A DNA stretch of 64,000 nt from NCBI RefSeq assembly GCF_006334915.2, contig NZ_VDMA02000023.1, forward strand, positions 62,001 through 126,000. Direction: 5' to 3'. This stretch comes from Microbispora catharanthi (GTDB taxonomy: Bacteria; Actinomycetota; Actinomycetes; Streptosporangiales; Streptosporangiaceae). Below are positions 49,548 to 58,316 of this stretch, piece by piece (positions within the stretch are counted from its first letter, which is position 1; each line of letters begins with the position of its first letter). Under the pieces are notes generated by a model. The model was not told the DNA's origin. It did no database searches and saw nothing but the letters and a program-made list of their open reading frames with translations. A program made the translations under genes and the position numbers.

Positions 49548-51749
49548 GTGATGACAGGACGACGCGGCAAGCGGGCCGACCCCCGCGGCCACTGGTTCCT
49601 CGTGGCGATCGCGGCCCTGCTGACGGCCGGCGCGCTGCTGCTCAACGGCTTCGCGCACAACGTCGTCGGCGAGACGCACGCGCCCCCTCCCGCGGGCGAG
49701 GAGCACTCCGCCGAGCTCGACCGGGTGCGCTCGGGCGGGCCGGTCGTGAACGCCTCGGGCCCGCGCCCTCGCACCGTGCGTACGGCCGCCCGGACGATCG
49801 CGCTGACCTTCGACGACGGCCCCGACCCGAAGTGGACCCCTCGGATCCTCGACGTGCTGCGCAGGCACGGCGCAAAGGCGACCTTCTTCGTAGTGGGCGC
49901 CCACGCGGCCGAGCACCCCGAGCTGGTCCGCAGGATCCTCGCGGAGGGTCACGAGCTCGGCAACCACACCTACACCCACGCCGACCTGACGACCACCCCG
50001 CTCTGGCGCACCCGGCTGGAGATGTCCCTCACGCAGAAGGTCCTCGCGGGCACGACGGGGGTGCACACGCGCCTGGCGCGCCTGCCGTACTCCTCCTCGC
50101 CGTCGGCGGTCGGCGGCGCCCAGCTCGCGGCCATGCACGTACTCGGGGACGAGGGATACCTGGTGGCACTCACCGACCTCGACTCGCGGGACTGGAGCCG
50201 TCCCGCCGTCGACCGGATGGTGAGGGACACACTCCCGACCCGGGGCCGGGGCGCGGTGGTCATGTTCCACGACGCCGGAGGCGACCGGAGCCGGACTGTG
50301 GCCGCCGTCGACGCCTTGCTGGACGCACTGAAGAAGAGGGGCTACTCGGCCACCACGCTCACGAAGGCCGCCGGGCTGCCTTCGGCCCACACACCCGCCG
50401 GGACCGCCGAGCGCTTCCTCGGGAGCGTTCTCGCCATCGCCCAGCGGGTCTCGGCCGCCTTCACCGGCTCGCTGGGCTGGATCCTCTCCGTCGCAGGCGT
50501 GCTCACTCTCGCCCGCCTGGCGTTCTTCGTCTCGCTGGCCTGGGTCCACGCCCGCAGGACCCGCCGCAGGCGCCCGGAGAACACCCCCAGGCGCAGGCGC
50601 GACCGCGTTCCCTTGTGGCCGGCCCCTCCGGCCGTGTCCGTGATCGTCCCCGCGTACAACGAGGAGGCGGGGATCGAGGCGACGGTCCGCTCGCTCGTGA
50701 CGACGGACTACCCGGGGCAGGTCGAGGTGCTGGTCGTGGACGACGGCTCCAGCGACCGCACGGCGGAGATCGCCGCCTCGCTGAATCTGCCCGGCGTACG
50801 CGTCATCCGTCAGCCCAACGGCGGCAAGCCCGCCGCGCTCAACACCGGCATCGCCCACGCCTCACACGACATCCTGATCATGGTGGACGGCGACACCGTC
50901 TTCGAGCCGTCGACCATCGGGAACCTCATCCAACCGCTCGCCGACCCCTCCGTGGGCGCGGTCAGCGGCAACACGAAGGTCGGCAACCGCCGCGGCATGA
51001 TCGGCCGATGGCAGCACATCGAGTACGTCATCGGGTTCAACCTCGACCGGCGCGCCTTCGACCTGCTCGGCTGCATGGCGACGGTGCCCGGCGCGATCGG
51101 CGCCTTCCGCCGGCAGGCGCTGCTGTCGGTCGGCGGCGTCAGCCTCGACACCCTCGCCGAGGACACCGACCTCACGATGGCGATCTGCCGGGCGGGCTGG
51201 CGGGTCGTCTACGAGGAACGGGCCCGGGCGTGGACCGAGGCGCCCACCTCGCTGCGGCAACTGTGGCGCCAGCGCTACCGCTGGTGCTACGGCACTCTGC
51301 AGGCGATGTGGAAGCACCGCGGGGCGGTGCTGGAGCGAGGACCGTTCGGCCGCCGGTGCCTCGGGTATCTCACGCTTTTCCAGGTGATCCTCCCGCTGCT
51401 GGCCCCGGTCGTCGACATCATGGCCGTCTACAGCGTGGCGGTGGCAGACCCGCTGCCCGTCGTCGCGGTCTGGGCCGGATTCGTCACCGCCCAGGCCCTC
51501 AGCGGGTGGTACGCGCTGCGTCTGGACGGAGAACGGGCGTCGGCGCTGTGGGTGCTCCCCCTGCAGCAGTTCGTCTACCGGCAGCTGATGTACCTGGTGG
51601 TCATCCAGTCCGTCGCCACGGCCGTTCTCGGGGTGCGCTTGCGCTGGCACACGGTGCGGCGGGAGGGCACCTTCAACACCCTGAAGAATCTTGAAAACAT
51701 TCCCGGGAACCTGGAACCGGTCTTCGCCGAGGCTCCGTCTAAGGAATGA
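49548..51749 (+). CDS. NodB polysaccharide deacetylase fused to a processive GT2 glycosyltransferase
   Basis: 733 residues. Membrane helix (about 18-37), then an outer NodB deacetylase with TFDDGPD, HTYTH, RLPYSSS-like R-x-PY, DLDSRDW and MFHDAGG (all five catalytic motifs); a second membrane helix (about 305-330); then a GT2 domain with SVIVPAYNEE, VDDGSSD, VDGD, EDTDLT and the processive motif QRYRW; further membrane helices follow. Layout matches MatB-type proteins that make and partly de-N-acetylate PNAG-like polymers in Streptomyces. GTG at 49548 or ATG at 49551. Confidence 0.92.
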   Translation: MMTGRRGKRADPRGHWFLVAIAALLTAGALLLNGFAHNVVGETHAPPPAGEEHSAELDRVRSGGPVVNASGPRPRTVRTAARTIALTFDDGPDPKWTPRILDVLRRHGAKATFFVVGAHAAEHPELVRRILAEGHELGNHTYTHADLTTTPLWRTRLEMSLTQKVLAGTTGVHTRLARLPYSSSPSAVGGAQLAAMHVLGDEGYLVALTDLDSRDWSRPAVDRMVRDTLPTRGRGAVVMFHDAGGDRSRTVAAVDALLDALKKRGYSATTLTKAAGLPSAHTPAGTAERFLGSVLAIAQRVSAAFTGSLGWILSVAGVLTLARLAFFVSLAWVHARRTRRRRPENTPRRRRDRVPLWPAPPAVSVIVPAYNEEAGIEATVRSLVTTDYPGQVEVLVVDDGSSDRTAEIAASLNLPGVRVIRQPNGGKPAALNTGIAHASHDILIMVDGDTVFEPSTIGNLIQPLADPSVGAVSGNTKVGNRRGMIGRWQHIEYVIGFNLDRRAFDLLGCMATVPGAIGAFRRQALLSVGGVSLDTLAEDTDLTMAICRAGWRVVYEERARAWTEAPTSLRQLWRQRYRWCYGTLQAMWKHRGAVLERGPFGRRCLGYLTLFQVILPLLAPVVDIMAVYSVAVADPLPVVAVWAGFVTAQALSGWYALRLDGERASALWVLPLQQFVYRQLMYLVVIQSVATAVLGVRLRWHTVRREGTFNTLKNLENIPGNLEPVFAEAPSKE

Positions 51750-51766
51750 GGGTGCTGCTCGGGACG

Positions 51767-51810
51767 AAAGTGGCTTTCCCCGCCAAATGGCCGGCGAGGA
51801 AAGCCACTTT
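51767..51810. terminator. Bidirectional terminator between convergent genes
   Basis: AAAGTGGCTTTCC (51767-51779) and GGAAAGCCACTTT (51798-51810) pair perfectly, with TTCTTC-like tracts on either side. Confidence 0.9.
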
Positions 51811-51824
51811 CTTCTATCTACGGG

Positions 51825-52880
51825 CTATTCGGCCAGCCAGGCCGTCATCCGGCGCTCACTCTCGACGATCTTGTCCAGGCTCACGTTCTCCCCCGCCGTG
51901 TGCGCGATGTCGGGGTTGCCCGGGCCGCAATTGACGGCGGGCATCCCGAGCGCGGAGAACCGCGCGACGTCGGTCCAGCCGAGCTTGGCCCGGGGCGTGC
52001 CGCCGATCGCGGCGGCGAACGCCGCGGCGACGGGGTGGGTCAGCCCCGGCCGCGCGCCCGGCGCGCCGTCGGTGAGCCGCACGTCGAAGCCGTCGAAGAC
52101 CTCCTGGACGTGGGCGAACGCCTCCTCCAGCGTGCGGTCGGGGGCGAAGCGGTAGTTCACGGTCACGACGCACTCGTCCGGGATCACATTCCCGGCGACC
52201 CCGCCGCGTACGCCCACCGCGTTGAGCCCCTCGCGGAACTGGAGGCCGTCCACCACCGGGCGCCGCGCCTCGTACCGGCCGAGGGTCTCCAGGACCGGCG
52301 CGATGCCGTGGACGGCGTTGACGCCCTCCCACGACCGGGCGCTGTGCGCGCGCACACCCTTCACCGTGATCTCGGCGCGCAACGTGCCCTGGCAGCCGCC
52401 CTCGATCAGCCCGTCGGTCGGCTCCATCACGACCGCGAAGTCACCCGTGATCCATTCGGGATGGGTGCGGGTGAGCCGCAGCAGGCCGCTCCGCTCGGCC
52501 TCGATCTCCTCGCAGTCGTAGAAGACGAAGGTCAGGTCGCGGTTCGGCTCGGCCAGCAGGCAGAGCTTGAGCTGGACGGCCACGCCGCTCTTCATGTCGG
52601 ACGTCCCGCAGCCGTACAGCACGCCGTCCTCGACCCTGCTGGGCAGGTTGTCCGCCACCGGGACCGTGTCGATGTGCCCGGCGATCACCACACGCTCGGC
52701 CCGGCCGAGGTCGGTCCGCGCCACCACCGCGTCACCGTCCCGCAGCACCGTCAGGTGCGGCAGCGGATCGAGCGCCTCCTCGACGGCGTCGGCCAGCGCC
52801 TTCTCCGCGCCGCTCACCGATTCGATGTCCACCAGTTGCGCCGTCAGCGCGCCCACGTCCTGGGCAAGGTCAAGCCGCAT
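51825..52880 (-). CDS. dapE: Succinyl-diaminopimelate desuccinylase
   Basis: 351 residues of the M20 family. Metal sites: VIAGHIDTVP (His, Asp), GCGTSDMKSG (Asp), DCEEIEAERSG (Glu pair) and 'HTAGENVSLDKI' (His). The lid domain carries 'GCQGTLRAEITVKGVRAHSARSW'. It makes LL-diaminopimelate in the lysine/peptidoglycan pathway, along with dapC nearby. ATG at 52880. Confidence 0.95.
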   Translation of the reverse strand: MRLDLAQDVGALTAQLVDIESVSGAEKALADAVEEALDPLPHLTVLRDGDAVVARTDLGRAERVVIAGHIDTVPVADNLPSRVEDGVLYGCGTSDMKSGVAVQLKLCLLAEPNRDLTFVFYDCEEIEAERSGLLRLTRTHPEWITGDFAVVMEPTDGLIEGGCQGTLRAEITVKGVRAHSARSWEGVNAVHGIAPVLETLGRYEARRPVVDGLQFREGLNAVGVRGGVAGNVIPDECVVTVNYRFAPDRTLEEAFAHVQEVFDGFDVRLTDGAPGARPGLTHPVAAAFAAAIGGTPRAKLGWTDVARFSALGMPAVNCGPGNPDIAHTAGENVSLDKIVESERRMTAWLAE

Positions 52881-52904
52881 GCCATCCGACCCTAATCCAC
52901 GGGT

Positions 52905-53705
52905 TCACGCGACCTGCACGGTGGCGACGGGCTTGGTGGCCTTGCGCCAGCCGTCGTGGCCGCTGGCGGCCGTCCAGGTGACACCCTCGAAGCGCACCTG
53001 GCGCAGGCCGTACTTCTGTGCGTGGGTGACATACCAGGCGGCGACCAGCCAGCCGCGCTTGGGCGCGGAGTCCGTGCCGAGCGCGCGCACGAGCTGCTTG
53101 CGCGCGGTCTCGGTCTGCGGCGTGACCGGCTTGTCGGACGGCGGGTACCAGCAGTGCACGGCCTGGGGCACGCGCCCGATGAACGCCGCCGAGAGGATCT
53201 TGGCGTTGTACTCGTGCTCGGCGTAGGCCGAGCCGTCGGCGGAGCGCTGCACGGCCTGGGCCGCCTCGTGCAGCGGCAGGGTCCGGTAGTGCTTCACCTT
53301 CTCCAGGGCGGCGAAGAACTTCCGCGCCGCGTAGACCGGGTCCTGCAACTGCTCGGCCGTCCCCCAGCCCTGCGAGGGCCGTTGCTGGAACACGCCCACC
53401 GAGTCGCGGTCGCCGTACGGCAGGTTGGCCAGTTTGGACTCCTGGATCGCCGTGATGTAGGCGATCTGAAGGGCGCGCTCGGGCAGCTTGCGCCGCACCG
53501 CGACGGCGGCGATGGTCGCGGCCATCTGGGCCTGCTCGATGTCGAGGTCGAGCGTGCCGCCGGGGGTCTTGATCATGCAGTGTTCGCCCAGAGCGAACGG
53601 TTCGGTCCGCTTCAGCAGGTGATAGGCGCCGTAGAAGATGGCGGCGCCCAGCAGGACGACGATGACCATGACGGTCACGACAGGTTTGGTAAGGCGCCGT
53701 TCCAC
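52905..53705 (-). CDS. Membrane-anchored protein of lysozyme-like type
   Basis: 266 residues: N-terminal membrane helix (about 8-30) and an outer domain with 'ALQIAYITAIQESKLANLPYGDRDSVGVFQQRPSQGWG', the text of goose-lysozyme/transglycosylase-like folds (Glu in IQESKL; the Ser-Val-Gly-hydrophobic-Gln motif). These are often annotated as hypothetical. Conserved as a neighbour of dapE in actinomycetes. GTG at 53705. Confidence 0.72.
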   Translation of the reverse strand: MERRLTKPVVTVMVIVVLLGAAIFYGAYHLLKRTEPFALGEHCMIKTPGGTLDLDIEQAQMAATIAAVAVRRKLPERALQIAYITAIQESKLANLPYGDRDSVGVFQQRPSQGWGTAEQLQDPVYAARKFFAALEKVKHYRTLPLHEAAQAVQRSADGSAYAEHEYNAKILSAAFIGRVPQAVHCWYPPSDKPVTPQTETARKQLVRALGTDSAPKRGWLVAAWYVTHAQKYGLRQVRFEGVTWTAASGHDGWRKATKPVATVQVA

Positions 53706-53726
53706 AAGCAGAACCTACCCGTGCGA

Positions 53727-54362
53727 TCAGGGAAGCCGATCCACCCGGATGGACCCCGGAGTGAGCGGTCGGGCGTAGGACGCCTCCCACTGGCCGCCCT
53801 GCACACGCTGGAACGACAGCAGGCGGCCGTCGCCGGCCCGGTAGTCGGCGAAGTCGAGCAGGCCGCGCTCGGGCAGCCCGGTGGTCCCCTCGGAGCGGAA
53901 GGCGGCCGTGCCGCGCTCGATGGGATAGAACTCCAGACCGTCCACGATGAGCATGTGCCTGGCCGGCACCATGCCCTGGGTCGGCACGTCGGTCCACAAC
54001 AGGACCTCCAGGTGGAGGGGCTCGCCCTCCTTGCCCGGCCGTTCCTCGACCGACAGCCAGTTGTAGCGCCGGGCGCCCTCGTCCAGCAGGTACTCCGTCC
54101 ACTTCTCGCCCTGCATCGTGCAGTGCAGGGCGCCGACGGCCCGATAGCGGGCGGCCTCCACGTAGACGGTGTCCCCCACCTTGATCGTGCGGGGGTCGAA
54201 GAAGTCGGGATCGGCCTCGGGGTCACGCGCCGGCGACTCTCCCGGAGCGGCGGGCGGCGTGCGGACCGGCTCGCGCGCACGGGTGCGCCGGGTCGCGGCG
54301 ACGGCGCCCAGCACGACGACGACCGTGGCGAGGCCCAGCACGATCACGATCGCTGTCGTCAT
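53727..54362 (-). CDS. DUF4178 protein with N-terminal membrane helix
   Basis: 211 residues. MTTAIVIVLGLATVVVVLGAVA is a membrane helix; the rest is a beta-rich DUF4178-like domain ('KVGDTVYVEAARYRAVGALHCTMQGEKWTEYLLDEGARRYNWLSVEE'). Function unknown. ATG at 54362. Lies between the lysozyme-like gene and dapC in the same direction. Confidence 0.8.
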   Translation of the reverse strand: MTTAIVIVLGLATVVVVLGAVAATRRTRAREPVRTPPAAPGESPARDPEADPDFFDPRTIKVGDTVYVEAARYRAVGALHCTMQGEKWTEYLLDEGARRYNWLSVEERPGKEGEPLHLEVLLWTDVPTQGMVPARHMLIVDGLEFYPIERGTAAFRSEGTTGLPERGLLDFADYRAGDGRLLSFQRVQGGQWEASYARPLTPGSIRVDRLP

Positions 54363-54373
54363 GGCGGGCGATC

Positions 54374-55474
54374 CTACTGGAGGCGGCTCACCGCCGCATC
54401 GACGCGCTCGTCCGTGGCGGTGACGGCGATGCGGACGTGACCGCGCCCGGCGGCGCCGTAGAACTCGCCCGGCGCGACGAGGATGCCCCTCTCGGCCAGG
54501 GCGCGCACCTGGTCCCAGCAGCCGGTGCCGTCGGTGGCCCACAGGTAGAGCCCGGCGGCCGAGTGCTCGACCCGCCAGCCGGCCCGCTCCAGCGCGGGCC
54601 GCAGCACCGCCCTGCGCCGGGCGTACCGCTCCCGCTGCGCGTCGGCGTGCGCGTCGTCGTCGAGCACGGCCACCGTCGCGGCCTGGACCGGGGCGGGCAT
54701 CATCATGCCGGCGTGCTTGCGCACCTCCAGCAGCCGCCGTACGAGCCGGGGGTCGCCGGCGACGAAGCCGGCGCGGTATCCGGCGAAGTTCGACCGCTTC
54801 GACAGCGAGTGGACCGCGAGCAGGTTCTCGTGGGAGCCCTCGCACACGTCCGGGTGGAGGACGGAGACCGGGTGCTCCTCCCAGCCCAGCTCGATGTAGC
54901 ACTCGTCGGACGCGACGACCGCGCCGCGCTCGCGCGCCCACGCGACGACCTTGCGCAGGTGCTCGGCGGGCAGGACGCGCCCGGTGGGGTTGGACGGCGA
55001 GTTCACCCAGACGAGGGGCACCCGCTCGGGGCCCAGCGCGAGGAGCCCGTCGGTCGCGTAGGGCTCGGCCCCGGCCAGCCTCGCACCCACGTCGTACGTC
55101 GGATAGGCGAGCTCGGGGAAGACCACGCGCTCGCCGGGCCGCACGCCGAGCAGCGTCGGCAGCCAGGCCACCAGTTCCTTGGAGCCGATGGTCGGCAGCA
55201 CGTCGGCGGGGTCGATCGTGACGCCGTGCCGCCGCCGCAGCCAGCCCGCGGCCGCCTCACGCAGCCGCGGCGTGCCGTACGTCAGGGGATAGCCGGGGCT
55301 GTCCGCGGCGGCGGCGAGCGCCTCACGAGCGACCGGGGGCACCGGGTCGACCGGCGTGCCGACCGACAGGTCGACGATCCCGCCGGGATGCGCCCGCGCC
55401 AGGTCCTGATAGGGCACGAGCCGATCCCATGGGAAGTCCGGCAACGCAAGCAAAGAAAATCCCCCAGTCGTCAC
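54374..55474 (-). CDS. dapC: Succinyldiaminopimelate transaminase
   Basis: 366 residues, PLP fold type I. PLP sites: 'VWVNSPSNPTGRVLP', SDECYIELGW and the Schiff-base Lys in SLSKRSNFAGYR. Actinobacterial DapC proteins of this form supply succinyl-LL-DAP precursors. GTG at 55474. fdxA lies just upstream in the same direction, as in Rv1177-Rv1178 (by recollection). Confidence 0.92.
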   Translation of the reverse strand: MTTGGFSLLALPDFPWDRLVPYQDLARAHPGGIVDLSVGTPVDPVPPVAREALAAAADSPGYPLTYGTPRLREAAAGWLRRRHGVTIDPADVLPTIGSKELVAWLPTLLGVRPGERVVFPELAYPTYDVGARLAGAEPYATDGLLALGPERVPLVWVNSPSNPTGRVLPAEHLRKVVAWARERGAVVASDECYIELGWEEHPVSVLHPDVCEGSHENLLAVHSLSKRSNFAGYRAGFVAGDPRLVRRLLEVRKHAGMMMPAPVQAATVAVLDDDAHADAQRERYARRRAVLRPALERAGWRVEHSAAGLYLWATDGTGCWDQVRALAERGILVAPGEFYGAAGRGHVRIAVTATDERVDAAVSRLQ

Positions 55475-55497
55475 GGACCGCGCTGATCAGGCGTCGG

Positions 55498-55824
55498 TCA
55501 GTGGTCCTCGCCCTGCGGCGGGAGCGCCGCGACGAGCGGGTGGTCCTTGTTGATCTTTCCGACCTTCGAGGCGCCGCCGGGCGAGCCCAGCTCCTCGAAG
55601 AAATCGACGTTGGCCTTGTAGAAGTCCTTCCACTGCTCGGGAAGGTCGTCCTCGTAGAAAATCGCCTCTACGGGGCACACCGGCTCGCACGCACCGCAGT
55701 CCACGCACTCGTCGGGGTGGATGTAGAGCATGCGTTCGCCCTCGTAGATGCAATCGACGGGGCACTCCTCGATGCACGCCTTGTCCAGGACGTCCACGCA
55801 AGGCTGCGCGATGACGTACGTCAC
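55498..55824 (-). CDS. fdxA: Seven-iron ferredoxin
   Basis: 108 residues with two cluster-binding motifs: CVDVLDKACIEECPVDC (3Fe-4S/4Fe-4S type) and ECVDCGACEPVCP. Family length and text match FdxA/FdxC of actinobacteria. Electron carrier. GTG at 55824 after AGAAGGAGCCCG. Confidence 0.95.
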   Translation of the reverse strand: MTYVIAQPCVDVLDKACIEECPVDCIYEGERMLYIHPDECVDCGACEPVCPVEAIFYEDDLPEQWKDFYKANVDFFEELGSPGGASKVGKINKDHPLVAALPPQGEDH

Positions 55825-55921
55825 CTCGGGCTCCTTCTGGGTTGCACGGCTCGACCGCGGGTTGCTAGCCCTAGTATTGCGGTGCCTGCCGACTAGCCGG
55901 AACAGGAGGGGGGCAATCGTC

Positions 55922-56155
55922 GTGGCCCCTCGTTTCGGAGCCCGTCTCGTGATCGCCATCACCCCCGCCGACGTGGGCAAACGGGTGACGACGCGACGCA
56001 GAGTGCCCGGCGGGCACCGGGACGCCGTCGGCGTGTTGGAATCCTGGCACGACGGCGTGCTCACCGTGCGGAAACGGGACGGAAGCCTCGTAGAGATCGC
56101 CGAGGACACCCTGGCCGCCGCCAAGGTCGTGCCGCCCGCGCCGCCTGCCCGGTAA
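55922..56155 (+). CDS. Stand-alone SH3-like domain of the Rv0428c/cg3035 GNAT family
   Basis: 77 residues: APRFGARLVIAITPADVGKRVTTRRRVPGGHRD..VGVLESWHDGVLTVRKRDGSLVEIAEDTLAAAKVVPPAPP. The pattern matches the N-terminal SH3-like region of actinobacterial GNAT acetyltransferases of this family, but the acetyltransferase domain is absent. GTG after AGGAGGGGGG. Role unknown. Confidence 0.72.
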   Translation: MAPRFGARLVIAITPADVGKRVTTRRRVPGGHRDAVGVLESWHDGVLTVRKRDGSLVEIAEDTLAAAKVVPPAPPAR

Positions 56156-56257
56156 TCCGCGCGCCCAGTAATCGGCGTGCATGGTGCGGACGCCGACTCG
56201 GTAATGCCCCAGCGCGCCGCCGCGAACGACCGCCGCGACGCGGGGAGCATACGCGGC

Positions 56258-57349
56258 GTGACCATACGTGCCTGCGTCGTGACGATGTCCTCGGCGGCCG
56301 TCCTCCTGTTCACGGCCTCCGCGTGCTCGAAGCCGTCGTCGTCGGACAAGCCGCTGCCGCCCCTGAACCCCCGGGCCGACAGCCTGGAGTCCGGGTTCGG
56401 CACCATGGACAGGCTCGTCGAGGCGGCCAAGAAGGAGGGCGCGCTCACGGTCGTGGGCCTGCCGGGCGGCTGGGTCGGTTACAAGGAGATCATCGCCCGC
56501 TTCTCCGACAAGTACGGCATCAAGGTGACCTCGATCGTGCCCGAGGCGAGCAGCAAGCAGGAGATCGACACCGCGGCCCGTCTGAAGGGGACGAATCAGG
56601 CGCCGGACGTGTTCGATCTCACCCTGGAGGTCGCGGTCGCCGACGCCAAGCTGTTCGCGCCCTACCGCGTGGCCGGCTGGGCGGACATCCCCGACGAGGC
56701 CAAGGAGCAGCGGGGACGCTGGTTCGCCGCCTATGGCGGATACATGTCGATCGGCTACGACCCGAGAAAGGTCCCCGCCCCCACGTCGTACGGCGCGCTG
56801 GTCAGGCCGGGGACGACCGTGGCACTGCCGGGTGACCCGCGCCGGGTGGCCTCGGCGTTCAGCGCCGTGATGGCCGCCTCGCTCGGCAACGGACTGCCGA
56901 ACGCCGCGCGGGGCGTGGACCTGTTCGCGCGACTGAAGAAGGGCGGCATGCTCGGCCGGCCCGACCAGGCGACCGCGGTGGTGGACTGGGACTACATGAA
57001 CGCCGCGCGGGCCGCCTCCGGCCGCGGCGCGGCGGCCTGGCGAGTGACGATCCCGAAGAACGAGGTGCTCGCCTCCTACTACATGCAGGCGATCAGCGCC
57101 GACGCGCCGCACCCGGCCGCCGCGCGGCTGTGGGAGGAGTTCCTGCTGTCCGACGAGGGCCAGAACCTCTTCCTCAAGGCGTACGCGCGGCCCGCCCGGA
57201 TGGAGGCCATGGAGATGCGCGACACGCTGGACGGGGACGCCGCCGCCAGGCTGCCGGAGGCGTCCGGCGACCCGGTGATCCTGAACATCCCCGAGCAGGA
57301 TCAGGCCAAGTCATATGTGACCGCGCATTGGGCCCAGATGGTCGGCTGA
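56258..57349 (+). CDS. Extracellular solute-binding lipoprotein (family 1)
   Basis: 363 residues. Lipoprotein signal with lipobox TASAC (about 20-24). Mature domain has the periplasmic-binding fold of iron/polyamine-type receptors: 'EAAKKEGALTVVGLPGGWVGYKEIIARFSDKYGIKV', 'FDLTLEVAVADAKLFAPY', 'VVDWDYMNAARAAS'. No permease or ATPase is adjacent, so the transporter must be elsewhere. GTG at 56258. Confidence 0.86.
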   Translation: MTIRACVVTMSSAAVLLFTASACSKPSSSDKPLPPLNPRADSLESGFGTMDRLVEAAKKEGALTVVGLPGGWVGYKEIIARFSDKYGIKVTSIVPEASSKQEIDTAARLKGTNQAPDVFDLTLEVAVADAKLFAPYRVAGWADIPDEAKEQRGRWFAAYGGYMSIGYDPRKVPAPTSYGALVRPGTTVALPGDPRRVASAFSAVMAASLGNGLPNAARGVDLFARLKKGGMLGRPDQATAVVDWDYMNAARAASGRGAAAWRVTIPKNEVLASYYMQAISADAPHPAAARLWEEFLLSDEGQNLFLKAYARPARMEAMEMRDTLDGDAAARLPEASGDPVILNIPEQDQAKSYVTAHWAQMVG

Positions 57350-57453
57350 GTCTCCCGATCTCGCGGAGGCGACGGAAGCCGTAAAGTGTGTCGTTATCCC
57401 AGCAGTCTCACAAGTCGGCATGAGATTGCGGCAATCCCGACACCGGGCACCAC

Positions 57454-58251
57454 GTGTCAGAATGCGAGCCGATCTTGAGGTACGAAACTCCCAGTCTCAC
57501 CCGGTGGAACGCTCGCGCCTACGACAGCTCCTTCGGCTACGTCTCGGCTCAGGGCGCGCCACTGGTGGAACTGCTCGACCCGCGCCCCGGTGAGCGCGTG
57601 CTCGACCTCGGATGCGGCACCGGGGTGCTCACCGCCGACATCGCCAGGCGCGGCGCCCACGTGCTGGGCATCGACGGCTCCCACTCCATGATCGAGCAGG
57701 CCATCGCGCACCATCCCGGACTCGACTTCACCGTGGGCGACGGCTACGACTTCACCGTCGCCCAGCCGTACGACGCGGTCTTCTCGAACGCCGCGCTGCA
57801 CTGGATGAGCCGCGACCCCGACGCGGTGATCGACTGCGTGCGGGAGGCGCTGCGGCCGGGCGGCCGGTTCGTCGCCGAGATGGGCGGCGCGGGCAACTGC
57901 GCGGCCCTGACCTCCGCCGTGCTCACCGCCTGGCGCGAGTACGGCCTGCCCGAGCCCGAGCTGCCGTGGTACTTCCCCAGCCCCGCCGAGTACGCCCACC
58001 GCCTGGAGAAGGGCGGGTTCACGGTCCGGCTGCTGGAGTATTTCGACCGCCCCACCCCGCTCGACGAGTGCCCGAACGGCGCGGCCGACTGGGTCCGGAT
58101 GTTCGCCGGCTCGCTGCTCGATCGGGTCCCCCCGGCGGCCGTGGAGCCGCTGCTGCGCCGGGTCAACGAGCTGGCCGCCCCCGCGCTGCGCCGGGAGACC
58201 GGCTGGATGGCCGACTACGTCCGTCTCCGTTTCGCCGCAGAACGTCGCTGA
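57454..58251 (+). CDS. SAM-dependent methyltransferase (Tam-like)
   Basis: 265 residues, class I methyltransferase. Motif I LDLGCGTGVLTADIA, 'GIDGSHSMIEQA', 'FSNAALHWMSRDPDAVI' and 'RPGGRFVAEMGG' (the LHW wording recalls trans-aconitate methyltransferase). GTG at 57454. Substrate unknown. It precedes the sigma-like/helicase cassette but shows no evident link. Confidence 0.86.
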   Translation: MSECEPILRYETPSLTRWNARAYDSSFGYVSAQGAPLVELLDPRPGERVLDLGCGTGVLTADIARRGAHVLGIDGSHSMIEQAIAHHPGLDFTVGDGYDFTVAQPYDAVFSNAALHWMSRDPDAVIDCVREALRPGGRFVAEMGGAGNCAALTSAVLTAWREYGLPEPELPWYFPSPAEYAHRLEKGGFTVRLLEYFDRPTPLDECPNGAADWVRMFAGSLLDRVPPAAVEPLLRRVNELAAPALRRETGWMADYVRLRFAAERR

Positions 58252-58316
58252 CATCTCCACCACGACGGGGCGATTTGCCAGACTATGGACTGGTCTTTGT
58301 GAGTGATGGGGAACGC

